Made by a program: the position numbers and the translations under genes. Shown here in pieces: positions 35,601 through 46,320 of a stretch of 64,000 bases of DNA. The stretch comes from Oenanthe sinensis (taxonomy: Eukaryota; Streptophyta; Magnoliopsida; Apiales; Apiaceae). The DNA is taken from positions 35,253,501 through 35,317,500 of the forward strand of contig CM053809.1 of NCBI GenBank assembly GCA_028671895.1, written 5' to 3'. Every line of letters starts with the position of its first letter. The stretch's first letter is position 1. The notes beneath the pieces were generated by a model, which made no database searches, was not told the origin of the DNA, and saw only the letters and a program-made list of their open reading frames with translations.

Positions 35601-36160
35601 ACAACATAATATTATATAGTTATTAAGAATCGATTATTTGATCTTTGATAATATTTGGATAAGATCACTATTACTCTTATTATATATATGATATAATAGT
35701 ATAGTATGACAACTATTTTGATAACATGGGGACTAGATGGAGGCCTGTTATCCCCTTCGGCCCAGTCGTTTAGGTCCAACCCAACTAGTGAGGCCCGACA
35801 TCTCACAGTTACACATAAGATGAAAAGGACATGTTAAGACAGACAACGCAGGTGATCCACCCGTCCATCTGTCCCGACCGCGCAAAAGCAAAGTCAAGAT
35901 TTAAGGTACAAACTCCTAAACGCTAAAACTCCATCATATTTAAGGGGAGGGAAAAGGGGTTTAAGGGTTACTCACTTCAAAATATACAAGCTCTGATAAT
36001 CTAGCCGCTATATCGTCTTTATACTCTCCAAAACTCCCTCTTATTCTTAAATCGGATGTGCCGCGGGGCAACCACCCCTTTCGGCATTATTTTGCAAGAG
36101 CCCAATCTCATAGATACACCTTGAACTATCCAGTTCAAGGCAGGCCCAACTAGGAGAGGA
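35600..36160. repeat. Probable Gypsy-type LTR remnant
   Basis: GC-richer than its surroundings, with stretches typical of plant Gypsy LTRs: a TATA-like AT stretch followed by TATACTCTCCAAAACTCCCTC and GTGCCGCGGGGCAACCACCC. No flanking internal region or second LTR was found, so it may be a solo LTR. Assigned from memory of such repeats. Confidence 0.35.
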
Positions 36161-37853
36161 AGTGCCCAACGCGCAAAAACTTATAAGGTATAGCTTAAAA
36201 AGTACCTCTCCTACCAAATTACTTATTTTTAAATTTTTTATACATTTTTTAAAATATATAAATGATAGTTATATAAATTACCTTTAAAATTTTATTTTTC
36301 TACTTTAAATTTAAAAATTAAATTTTAGAAAAAGCCCAGCCAATTCACCTTCCGGACATTTTGAAATCCAAATAAAATCTAATTTTATTGACATGAGGTA
36401 GCTCACCTATGAACTACCAGCAGTCCAGCACTAAGAATAACCTCTAAATGGGCCTCAGCAGTCATGATCCAAAGAACATGTCCAAACATCAACTCCAAAT
36501 GGTCACCAGATCTGAAATGGCCGGTTCGAACCTAATTTTGTACACAATAAAATAAGTAATTTGACAATTGAGGTAATCTATTATATCTATTATCTATTAT
36601 TATATCTCTTATAGGAGAACATCACATTCTATCCTGAGCAAATTTATTCAGTATGAAATGGCAATTATGCCTGTTTATCTATCCCTCCGGACCTGCTTAT
36701 TCAATACGAAACACCCAAGCCTATTTCTGACCCTATTCCCCATTTATTTCTATACCCAAACCGAACTGAACCGGTGTGAGTCCATACCTCTCTCCCGGTT
36801 CCCTCCTGCCTCTTCCTCGTCTTCTTCCCTCCATCGGACCTACGTTACTGCCTCCCCGCCTTACATCCGCCTTCTTCAACTGCAAATGATCGCTCTTGTT
36901 GTCAGCCTATCTCTGGTTGTCCCCTGACAGAAGGTGCATGCTATGAACCTCTAAATATAAGCTTACTATTATGTATTTTATGGGTTTTGAAGTTCTGCGT
37001 GTTCTCTCCAGTTGTGATGCTTTATAGGATTAGAGCTGAAAATTAAGTTAAGTTTGCCCCTGTCACAAAAAATTTATTTGCCAATCAAAATTGGTCAATT
37101 TGCCTCTTGTATTGAATTGCTTCAAAACATCTAAATTATTAGTTAATAGAGTTCAACATGAACATGAGAAATTGAAAGTTGCCTGGCCAGAAAAATCATG
37201 GCTTGGCCGGAAACATGAAAACCGTCCTCTTACTAGCTGCACATCCTTCGTTTTCAACCCATTATATTGTCTTAGTATACATCTTGCATTTTCATATAAT
37301 GGGCAGTGTTATGTAGCTATATATACTTGTATGTGAGGAAAAGTTGCAAAGTTTTGCCAGACAATTGGCATAAAAGTCTTTCAAGTGCAACGAGAAAAAA
37401 TAAAGATTAAACATGTACAAGATTAAAAATAAAGATTATCTGAAATTAGGCCGGCTGAAAATGATATAGATGCCGGAAACAGTGAGGCTGCCGTAGAAAA
37501 CAACTGACGCTGAAACTAACTAGGCAGCAGCAAAGAGGCAGGATGCTACTTAAATTGCAAAAACTATCCCTATGAATTACTCTCTATATAAATAAAATGA
37601 AACTATCTATAATTTATGAATAAAACGTGTAACCAATTTCCTACTTAAGACACATTGCTATGAATAAAGTGCTTAATTTATTACATCTAAGCACATATTA
37701 ATATTATTTGAGGTAAGTTTTAGAAAATCAAAAATATAACATATACTATTTATAAAATAATGCAGCAAACAACCACCATTATTCATATATTTGTTTCTAC
37801 AATTTATGACATTTACTAAAATACGTTCAAATACGAGAATTCACACGAGTCAT
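36161..37853. other. Intergenic, no supported gene
   Basis: Short open frames at 36658-36927 and 37091-37336 show no recognisable motif. It may be the interior of a Helitron ending at 37879. Confidence 0.35.
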
Positions 37854-37879
37854 GTGCCTTGCACGGGCTCTAATGCTAG
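37854..37879 (+). mobile_element. Helitron-like 3' terminus
   Basis: Hairpin GTGC-CTT-GCAC (37854-37864), 11 nt, then CTAG (37876-37879) followed by T. A matching 5' end (TC followed by TATACTACTATATT, preceded by A) occurs at about 33953, which would make a candidate element of about 3.9 kb with a nested LTR remnant. Confidence 0.55.
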
Positions 37880-38470
37880 TATATGCTTAACAATTAACAT
37901 ACAACAACATTCTAAAAAGATATTAAACTATTTTATTAAAATTGAACAACTTGAAAAAATGTAAATATATTTTCCTTTGTCGATATCATTTTATCATACA
38001 AATTTTATTCAACAAGAATTTGATGGTTCGTTTTTAAGTTCGTTCTCGATGATAGTCTTCCGTAATTTTATTACAGTATATGTTTTGTACAGTAAGCTTT
38101 ATGAAGGTGAAACCGGTAAATATTTGTTATTTTTTTCCAACAGCAGACAGATATTACAGAAAACTACATTCAGTACAAAGAATAATATGATAGTGATAGC
38201 AATGGTGTGCTTCTATTTATGTTTTGTTGGAAGTAGAATATTTAACTATGTTTATGTACTTCTCCAGATATGCTCGAAGTTTACTCACATTCCAAATCCA
38301 AACCAACACACCATGTAGATAGCAAGCATCAGAGACAACACTACAATGGAAGGTAATACAAATAGCATGAAACAACTATGAACAAAACTCTCAAGTACCT
38401 GCCTACCAATACAGAATGACATATTTGTACACGCCGTTGTAGGCCAATTATGCCGAACTTAGTAGAGAGA
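37880..38470. other. Intergenic / 3' flank of the RINGv gene
   Basis: AT-rich. It probably includes the 3' UTR of the minus-strand gene at 38471. The 113-codon frame at 37977-38318 has no recognisable features. Confidence 0.35.
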
Positions 38471-40043
38471 TCATGAAGGAACATTAAAATGAAACAACCA
38501 CGAGATCACAAACGCAAACACCATACAGGCCAGCAAGAAGTTAAGAAAACGATGGCCCTGCCAGAAGTTTCGAGTCTCTGCTGAGGACAGTGGTACAGCT
38601 ACTGTTGAAACATCAGCTTCATTCCACTGTTCTAATAACTCTCCCTCATTTGCACCGGACACATTTTGTGCAACTGATCCACATATTTCGCAAGTTCTGC
38701 AGTTAAGAAGGTTGTAGCAAAATTACTATTTGAAGGGATTAAAATTAAAACAAAATTGGTTTTTCCATATTTATCAAACTGATACATGCTCCTACCAAAT
38801 TTAGAACAAGAAGAAAACGATGCGAGTTGTGGATATGCCTGATGTGCCTATATAAAATAAAGTGATCCATTTTATCGTGATTATCTTAGCTTATGTGAAT
38901 CCAATTTGTTACCCGCTCAATATAAGTCACCTTTCTATAGAGAAACTATAGCTGTGTCAACAGAAGATGCAGGAGTTCTTTTTTAAATTCCTGTTAAAGA
39001 GTAATCAAGGAATCAAAATGACCAAGTCCATATGATCACTTCAGATGAACAGCTACAAGTGCCATAATACAGTATACTTTAATCAAGAAAAGCAACACAA
39101 CTAGTGGAGTGAGGCAACTTAAATTACGAAAGTAAAAAGTGGAAGAGACCACTTAAGATTCCTATGAAGCTAGAAATGGAGAAGAATTTTCAATACGGTT
39201 GGCTATAGATGCAGGGTTGCCTGATTGTTAAATGTTCTCTCATTTGATTCCTGCTATTTTGTATCATTTGCTTTTTCACTTTCTATGTTGAGTTATTCTC
39301 CCTCCACAACATAGTAATTTGATTCTTGTCTAAAGTTTTTACCAAGTGTCATATGCATTGAACCTAACCCGATTTTTGATTCACACGCTGAATAATTTTA
39401 ACCATCATTTTCATATAATACTCAACAGAACTACTTGCACAAGAAATTCTAAATATAGGAAAGAAAAAAAAACAATTCTTGAATATTACTCAGAAGCCAC
39501 ATCAAACATTCTCTACATATATAATCACATTCTGAACCTAAATTTCAATAAATGAGGTGAAAGGGTCACTAAAAAAAACATGAACAAGTACATTATAACC
39601 TTCAAAATCAAGAAAAACTAATAAAAATTTGAACTTTAACAGAAATTTTACCTGTTTCCCTTAATCTTGAACCAAGTTTCAGCACAGTGTTTATGTGCAA
39701 CACCCAAATCATCTTTACAACAACAACCCAATTCAATAGGTAGTCCAGATTCTTGATAAGATGAATCTAAAGTCATATGACAAATCCTACAATCCCTCTC
39801 ACACTTAGACAAATGCAGCTTAGTTTCATGGACCGCACTTTCCAGATCCACCAACTCAACTGAACACTCTGAAACACAGGATTCTCTTCTTTTATCTAAC
39901 ACCCCCACAATCTCAGAAGTAGATAAGCTTGAAGCTCTGTGCCCCTCTAAACCCCCTGTGGGGGGACTTGAGGAGGTGGCAGTAATGTTGGATTCTTGAA
40001 GATCAACAACATGAGTATGAGTGGTGTTGTTCAAAGTTGTCAT
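38471..40043 (-). CDS. RINGv (RING-CH) membrane protein, probable E3 ubiquitin ligase (205 aa)
   Basis: Exon 1 is 40043-39652 and exon 2 is 38696-38471; the join ...FKIKGN-R-TCEICG is in frame. The RING-CH domain has a complete C4HC3 set: C85, C88 (CRICH), C107, C109 (LGCCCKDDLGVAH), H117, C120, C133 and C136 (TCEIC). The AHKHCAETWFKIKG stretch is the usual plant form. The N-terminal 80 residues are Ser/Thr-rich and probably disordered. One hydrophobic segment near the C-terminus (about 182-202, FLNFLLACMVFAFVISWLF) suggests a tail-anchored membrane protein. Such proteins usually transfer ubiquitin at ER or other endomembranes. The substrate is unknown. The 955-bp intron splits the zinc-binding domain. 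Confidence 0.88.
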
Positions 40044-40858
40044 TATAATTTACAAAGACATAGATACAGATAGAGATAGATCATAGATGGGGAGAAAAGT
40101 GTGTGTTCATGAATGTAGTTAAAACTATAAATAGTAGGTGATTTGCTCTCTTGGTTGCCAGTCCAAATGGCATGGACAGTACTTAAAAGAACTGTAAAAT
40201 ATACATATTTATATGTATAGAAGCAGTCTAGGACTAGAACCAGGGGTAGTATTTATAGTAAATGTACTATAATTATATATGATACAGTACCCTACTAATA
40301 TTCTATACAGAAAGAAACAAGGAGATAGAAAGAAGTCTACAAGCTAGTTCTGTATCTATATGCATAGCTAATTAGCTATGGTAGACTTTACTGCTTGTTA
40401 CTGCAGATTCTTGATTCAATAAACTCTTTTTCATTTATCCCTCTAAAAAATCTACGTAATATTTTTTATTTTTTTCCTTTCTCCTTCTTGGCTGCATAAA
40501 CAAACCATAATTTATCATTCTACCTGTTAATCTTGAACTTACTATAACAGTAACGAATACTAAATATTTAAAAAAAAGTAAATATCAGTACTAGTTGGGC
40601 TGCAGTAAAAGCTCAACAAGAAAAACTACGCCAGAGGCTTTAAGAGCAGGTCCACCACCGGCCCAACTCCAGCATTGATATATGGGCACCGGATTCCCTT
40701 TATCAGATTAGCATCGGAGAGGAAGTGAAAATTTGGTCAGGGCCCGGTTGGTGGCCGATCTTTTTTAACTTTTAAATTTAATTGTAATACTAGTGAAATA
40801 TAACATATAAATTAATTAGGTAGAATTAAAAAAAAAATTGTCTAAAGCTAAAGTTATA
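40044..40858. other. Upstream region of the RINGv gene
   Basis: It contains the 5' UTR and promoter of the minus-strand gene. No other gene is evident. Confidence 0.4.
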
Positions 40859-40861
40859 TTA

Positions 40862-41218
40862 GAGCAAGTCCAATGTTAAAGCTAAAATGGTTATAGACAT
40901 TGCTATAATTTGAGACTAAAAAGTAGTTTTTGATCTTAAAATACAACTAGTGCTGCAATGTATAGTTCTAAAATAAGATCAACTACATTCAAACTAGCAT
41001 TTAAAGTGTATTTTAACATTTTTGATAATGAATAGAATTATGTGGTTGATTGGAAATGATGTGACAAGGAAGGTTATAGTCATTTTTAGTCCTAAATATA
41101 TGACCAACTATTCATTTATGTTATTATAGGACTAAGTATGCATTGAAGTGGTGATTTTGCAAACTTAATTTTATATTATAGCTATAGGACTAAGTATAAC
41201 TATACATTGGACTTGCTA
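40862..41218. mobile_element. Tourist/PIF-type MITE (357 bp)
   Basis: The terminal inverted repeat GAGCAAGTCCAATG at the left is mirrored by CATTGGACTTGCTA at the right, and TTA triplets flank it (40859-40861 and 41219-41221). Size, ends and TTA duplication fit a PIF/Harbinger-derived MITE. The interior is AT-rich and noncoding. Confidence 0.75.
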
Positions 41219-41221
41219 TTA

Positions 41222-41555
41222 TCTACTTGCGGAACTTTTAGCACTAATCATAGATTGAGTGCAACTGAATTATGTGAAATCTTGATATACTCATCGAGTC
41301 ATAGATCAAAGACCCCTTGTGATTTGATAAAACTTCCAACTTTAACTCGTAGTAGAAAAGTTGCATATGTGTATGTTTCATACCTCTACTTGTACCTGTA
41401 TGTTTCATACCTCTACTTGTACCCACTATTTTATCTCTGCTGTGCAAGAGAGGATGATTAGTTTCTATGTTATGTCTAAAGCTACCAATTTCTACAGCAT
41501 AACATTGAGAGACCTTATATAGTTTGAGTGATTGACAGTGTCGACAACTTAGGTG
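41222..41555. other. Short intergenic region downstream of the MYB gene
   Basis: It includes a 22-bp-type direct repeat, TTTCATACCTCTACTTGTACC, twice at about 41376 and 41403. No gene is evident. Confidence 0.45.
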
Positions 41556-44500
41556 TTAGTCCCTGAGTCCACTCTTAATCCAGGAGATATTGTTCAGATC
41601 AGTGGCTAAAGCTGCCAACTCTTGGTTTGTGGAGGAGGGAATTTCCTCATAATCAACGAATTCAGGTCCCAGCAATGAGCTTTGACAAACAGCCTCCCCA
41701 GGAGATGCACAGCAACCGTAACCACATCTCCTCGGGACCACAGGATCACCACAAGAATCGTTAAGAATTTGGCTGATACCTGACTCTGGTCTGGAGGCTT
41801 GGAGCAAAGGCCCCTGCATTGGGGTTGTCTTTGTAATCATAGAACCACAAGTGCTGTATGCACGAAATGCACCAATATGTGCTACTGGATGAAAAAGTGT
41901 GGAATCACTGTTGGGATTGTCTCTCTCAGGAATATGATGATGCTTGTTTTTGTCAGGAGCACGACAATGTTCGTCTTTGTCAGGAGCATGATGATGCTTG
42001 TCTTTCTCTGGAATACTTGTCTCAGAAACATTATTAGACTCATGTCCACTTGGTGTTATGTTTGCCTCTCTTACCTCAGGAGATTTGATAGAATTGAGGT
42101 CTTCAGATGACAAAGTTCTTTTGAGGATGCTTTTGACTTCTCCAGGATTCCATCATCCAGCGTGTTGTGAGATGCTGGTCCAGGCGTGCTGAGATCCAGA
42201 AGTCTTTGCTTTAGGGTAGAATTCCAGTGTTTTTTTATTGAATTATCAGTTCTCCCAGGCAGTAGTTTCGCGATTAAGGACCATTTGCTTCCATGTCTTT
42301 TGTGAGCTGAGATAATAAGCTGATCTTCTTCCTCTGCACAAAAGCAATGCTACTTCTGACATCAAGAAACAAGACACGGGTATAACAACAAACTATATTC
42401 ACTAAATAAAAACAATTTCCTTTGTGAAGTGCCCGCATTTTTGCGACCAATTTGTAATTACAAAACCTTCACGGGTAACATTACAGATAAAGACAATTAG
42501 CTATGTCAATCACAAAACCTGTATTGCAACACTTGCATATTCAACTCTACATGCACAAAGAACACAGATAGAAGATAACAAATTCAAGAGGAATGTTAAC
42601 CAAAATAATATGATTGGCAAGCATCAATGAATTACAACATCAGCAACTATACTATTCTTCAACCATCCTTTTATAGCTCATTCAAGTAGTTATACTGGAT
42701 TTGGTAGGGTTCAAATACTCGGAGGTAATAACATATTTCCAGTACATAGGTACATTTAGCTGAACAGAAGGAGCACACGTTAAATTAATCTTAATGGGCG
42801 TGTCTAATACATCTTGCAAGAAAATAGGGATATTGTGGCATATACACAAATATTAATGTATCTCATATTCCAAGAACAGGCGGTCCTATAAAACCAAAAG
42901 GCAGGACACTTACAATATAGGACCCTTGATGTAATTAAAACCAAACTGTTAGCTGTACTAACATACTTTCCAGTAACATTTTTCCATTCAGGAGGTGTGA
43001 ATGTGTGATTTATTGTTCCAAAACAGAGATGTATAGGTTATAGTGTCATCATCATCATAACATACCCAGTATATCCCGCTTAGAGCAGGGTCTGGGTTGT
43101 GATATATAATATTTAAGTTACATATAGAGATATGTTGGGTTAACAACTATCATAAGCGTGTGACTCCTCCATCCTCATGTGCACAGTTTAATGGAACTCA
43201 CACTCTGATGAAAGGCAAATCCAAATTTACAAAATGAATTTCTGATATCGATCAGATTCCATTATGCTTGATTGTTTATAAGATGTTTTAAAGGCAGTTG
43301 CAAGAGAGCATTGAACTAAATTGTAAAAAAAAAATGCATTCTAAGTTGCCCAATAAAAAGAATGAGTGATGGAATGGTCTGTGATACAGTCAATAGGATG
43401 CCTAACTTAATAATCAAAGCAAAAGTAGACGTAAGAAACAGAGGTTGCAGGGAAACAGGATGATAGAAATTGAAAACTGGAACCTAATGAAGGGGATAGA
43501 GTAGAAGAGCACTAAGTCTATCTCATTTCTAACAAGAACGGCATAACTTATACCAATTCTTGTAAAGATAATACTCAACCATTTTTCGCTTTACTCTCAT
43601 AGGTGTATGCCGATCCATAAATGAGCATTGAATGGTTGATTCATCCTTGAAATTTCTTACCTTTTTATATCATAATACAAACCAACTCCTACAATCAACT
43701 AATGAGAACTATATTGCTGACTAAAAGCTATGACATAATATACCACTTCTTCCATATTCAAGAAACAACAGAACTATGAAGGAGCTCTGAAAATGTCATT
43801 TAAATTCAATAACTTAAGTTCCTAGCTCTTTAATACCTTTGAGCCGAGATATAACAGAAAAACCAGTCATGACAATGTTGAAAGTTAACTTCAAAGGAAA
43901 TCAAGATACATGAAGTCACCACTACATTTGTTCACAATAATCACAAAATATAGACTTAAGAAACCAGCTTAACTTCCGAAACATTGCAAAACGATGAAAA
44001 AGTCTTCTTCTCCAAAAAAGCAAAATTCAGCAAGTGAAGAATATCAAAATACACAACTTCAAAGTCATAAAACGCCTAACAATGAAATGCAAATACAACA
44101 TCACCGAAACAAAATGTAAAATACAATAATCTCCAGTTCACCGCTTCATAAAACATGTACAACTATCAAGAATAAATAATAAAAGACCAAAAACCATAAG
44201 TAGAAGGACAAATGTAGAACAATATAACAATCAAGAACTCGCACAGACATATATAACGGGGATAGGGGCCACCACAATATCAGACATGACTCGAAAACAA
44301 GACAGGAAAAAATGAAAGAATCGAGGAACTAACAATCGAGAACTCGCACATACATATATAACGGGGATAGGAGACAGGAAAAAAATGCAAGAATCTAGGA
44401 ACTAACCATTAAAAGGGATGCGTTTAAGACAAGGGTCAAGCTGATTACACCACCTGAGACGACAAGATTTCCCAGACCTACCAGGAACACCTTGGGCTAT

Positions 44501-44590
44501 GACACTCCAATTCCTAGGCCCAAACTTAGAAACAAGCCCTGTCAAAACCTTGTCTTCTTCAACCGACCAACTTCCCCGTACTGATCTCAT
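41556..44590 (-). pseudogene. R2R3-MYB transcription factor with a frameshift in exon 2
   Basis: Exon 1 (44590-44407) encodes the R2 repeat: RGSWSVEEDKVL ... GRSGKSCRLRWCNQL. Exon 2 begins at 42333 and completes R3: PFNEEEDQLIISAHKRHGSKWSLIAKLLPGRTDNSIKKHWNSTLKQR. The frame then runs to a stop at 42071, giving 148 aa. The long frame 42113-41556 (SEDLNSIKSPEVREAN ... ISWIKSGLRD) is in a different phase and looks like the original C-terminal half. A one-base deletion near 42140-42160 would explain the break. The C-terminal part has a His/Lys/Asp repeat (KDKHHHAPDKDEHCRAPDKNKHHHIP). Related plant MYBs bind DNA through both repeats. A sequencing error is possible; if the lesion is real, the protein keeps DNA binding but loses its effector region. 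Confidence 0.75.
42334..44406 (-). other. MYB intron 1 (about 2.07 kb)
   Basis: Bounded by GTTAGT donor and TTTTGTGCAG acceptor. AT-rich. A stretch near 43045-43100 (CATACCCAGTATATCCC, AGGGTCTGGG) resembles a dispersed asterid repeat also hinted at near 46733-46845. No gene is evident inside. Confidence 0.6.
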
Positions 44591-44631
44591 TCACCACCCT
44601 CCTCCTCCTCTTCGCCGCCGTCGGAGATCAT
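44591..44631 (-). promoter_or_regulatory. Short upstream ORF overlapping the MYB start
   Basis: On the minus strand an ATG at about 44631 opens a 14-codon frame, MISDGGEEEEEGGE, whose TGA stop overlaps the MYB ATG as ATGA. It could reduce or couple translation of the MYB. Alternatively it is the old acidic N-terminus of the protein, now out of frame. Confidence 0.4.
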
Positions 44632-44689
44632 AATATTTATTCTTGCCAAAAGTAGTTAAAAAAACAAGACACTGATCAAGACACTGTCT

Positions 44690-44717
44690 CTGTGTGTGTG
44701 TGTGTGTGTGTGTGTGA
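44690..44717. repeat. TG microsatellite
   Basis: A run of about 13 TG units just upstream of the MYB 5' end. Confidence 0.9.
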
Positions 44718-46083
44718 AGTTGTTAGTTATGTCAAGGACCCCACTCACTACTGCAACAATATGTATGCAACAAGTTTTGTTTTGTCACTTAAATATTTGT
44801 TTTATTTTTTATATTATTAATCATCATATATTTAAGTTTAACTAATTACTATTTTTTAACTCAGTTTATATGATATTTAAATTTTATTTTATTTACTTTC
44901 ATTTGATTCATATCTAGAGATCAACGGATTCATATTATTGTTTTTCTTATCGTATTTATAGAAATACTTTTTTCCCACTTTTTTTTTTCATTTTGCTTCG
45001 TTTGTTTACTACTAGTTCAGTTTGTGTTGCTAAATCACTATTTGTATTTTAGGGCTTTTCTTTATTTTGTTGACAAATGTTTTTTAATTCACATCAAACA
45101 AATGCTTTCATGTTTGCAGTACATAAAACCCCAATCCAAGAGGGCTCATTGCATTACCATACATCACAAAAATAAGCTGTAGCAACCTAAATTGAATGGA
45201 ACTTTAGAAAAACTTAGTTCAACACCATAGCAATCTCTCTACTTGTAACAGTTTCACATTCCTACTACTTAGTGCAATGGGAACCTAATGATTTAATCTT
45301 ACAATGATAACCGAAGGTAAGCTTGTATTACATCCTGCTGTACGAACTTCAACAAGTATGTTCCGGTGCTTTCTAAATTTTCCTTTTTTGCAGATTCTTG
45401 GTAAATAGAGTCGACATTAAAGAATCTGCAACAATTCAACATATGAAATGAGACCTATAGTACATACAATCAATTACAGTAGTAAGACAAATTGCATGTA
45501 GATATAGTTCATGACCCTGAAACATTGACAATAGTGAGATTGAAGGCTAAATATCAATAGATTCAATACAAGTAGCGCAACGGGTTTTGTCAGTGCATCA
45601 ACTCATTGTCAAACAGGATCCCAAAAAGACAGGACTAGATTTAGTTACCGACTCCAATATATGCTGGAAAAATTATATTTGTATCCAGCAACTACTAATT
45701 TTGCCTATATATTTCATTATTTAGAATCTTGATTTCACAGCAACTAATAATTTTGCCTGCATTCCTTCACAAGTAACAAAATGGTTTATTTAAGTTGAGG
45801 AAAACAGAGCTGCAAGTCTAATCATGTATGATGTATAAAGTCATCCAAATGTCACAAAGGATTTCTAGAATTGCTCTCAGAGCCTTGTAATCAACAACAA
45901 CATTATGATTGTTTAACAAATGACAGTGCAAGCAGCTTCTGTTTTATTTCTATGCTATTAAAATTGTTGATTACATTTTTTTTATGAACAAATATTTAAA
46001 ACCGGGTAGATAAAATATTAACTTCTCATTTCTTAAAAATTAATATATAGTTATCGGGTCAATGACACTTACACCAGGAAGAA
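44718..46083. other. Region between MYB and Yos1-like genes
   Basis: Mostly AT-rich. On the minus strand, 45425-45299 looks like a terminal exon: an acceptor GTTGCAG, then FFNVDSIYQESAKKENLESTGTYLLKFVQQD...YLRLSL and a stop. I do not recognise the protein, and no upstream exon could be joined with confidence. Confidence 0.3.
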
Positions 46084-46317
46084 TCATCCAGAAACTAGCT
46101 TCACAACAATGCAAAGGGAGTTAAGCATAATTAGTAGAACTCTCAAGTACTGGGTTGCGTATATGAGACCAATTAGCTGTCCTTTAAAAGAATTTCTCTT
46201 GACCCCTGAATATTCCTGGAAGCTCCACCCCCTAGGTGCAAGAAAGCGATCCTCGTTCAATATTGCCAGTGCATTTGCAAGAAGCAGACAGCCTTCCAGC
46301 AGTGTCCACAAACCCAT
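46084..46317 (-). CDS. YOS1: Yos1 / IER3IP1-like small membrane protein (77 aa)
   Basis: The single coding exon starts MGLWTLLEGCLLLANALAILNEDRFL and ends IVVKLVSG. It closely matches the plant Yos1-like family, with hydrophobic segments at both ends (about 2-20 and 55-75) and the conserved GWSFQEYSG--RNSFKGQLIGLIYATQYLRV core. In yeast Yos1 works with Yip1 and Yif1 in budding and fusion of ER-Golgi vesicles; the human counterpart is IER3IP1. The start is the first ATG after an acceptor (AATAATGCAG|GTG) three bases upstream. A noncoding exon is inferred at about 48832-48930. Length is normal for the family. Confidence 0.92.
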   Translation of the reverse strand: MGLWTLLEGCLLLANALAILNEDRFLAPRGWSFQEYSGVKRNSFKGQLIGLIYATQYLRVLLIMLNSLCIVVKLVSG

Positions 46318-46320
46318 CAC

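Noticed and set aside
36658..36927. 89-codon frame in the Helitron-like region
   Set aside because: Ser/Leu-rich low complexity, no motif, no splice or promoter context.
43040..43110. SINE-like motif (CATACCCAGTATATCCC), with a second trace at 46733-46845
   Set aside because: It resembles a dispersed asterid repeat, but no complete element, A/B boxes or target duplication could be shown.
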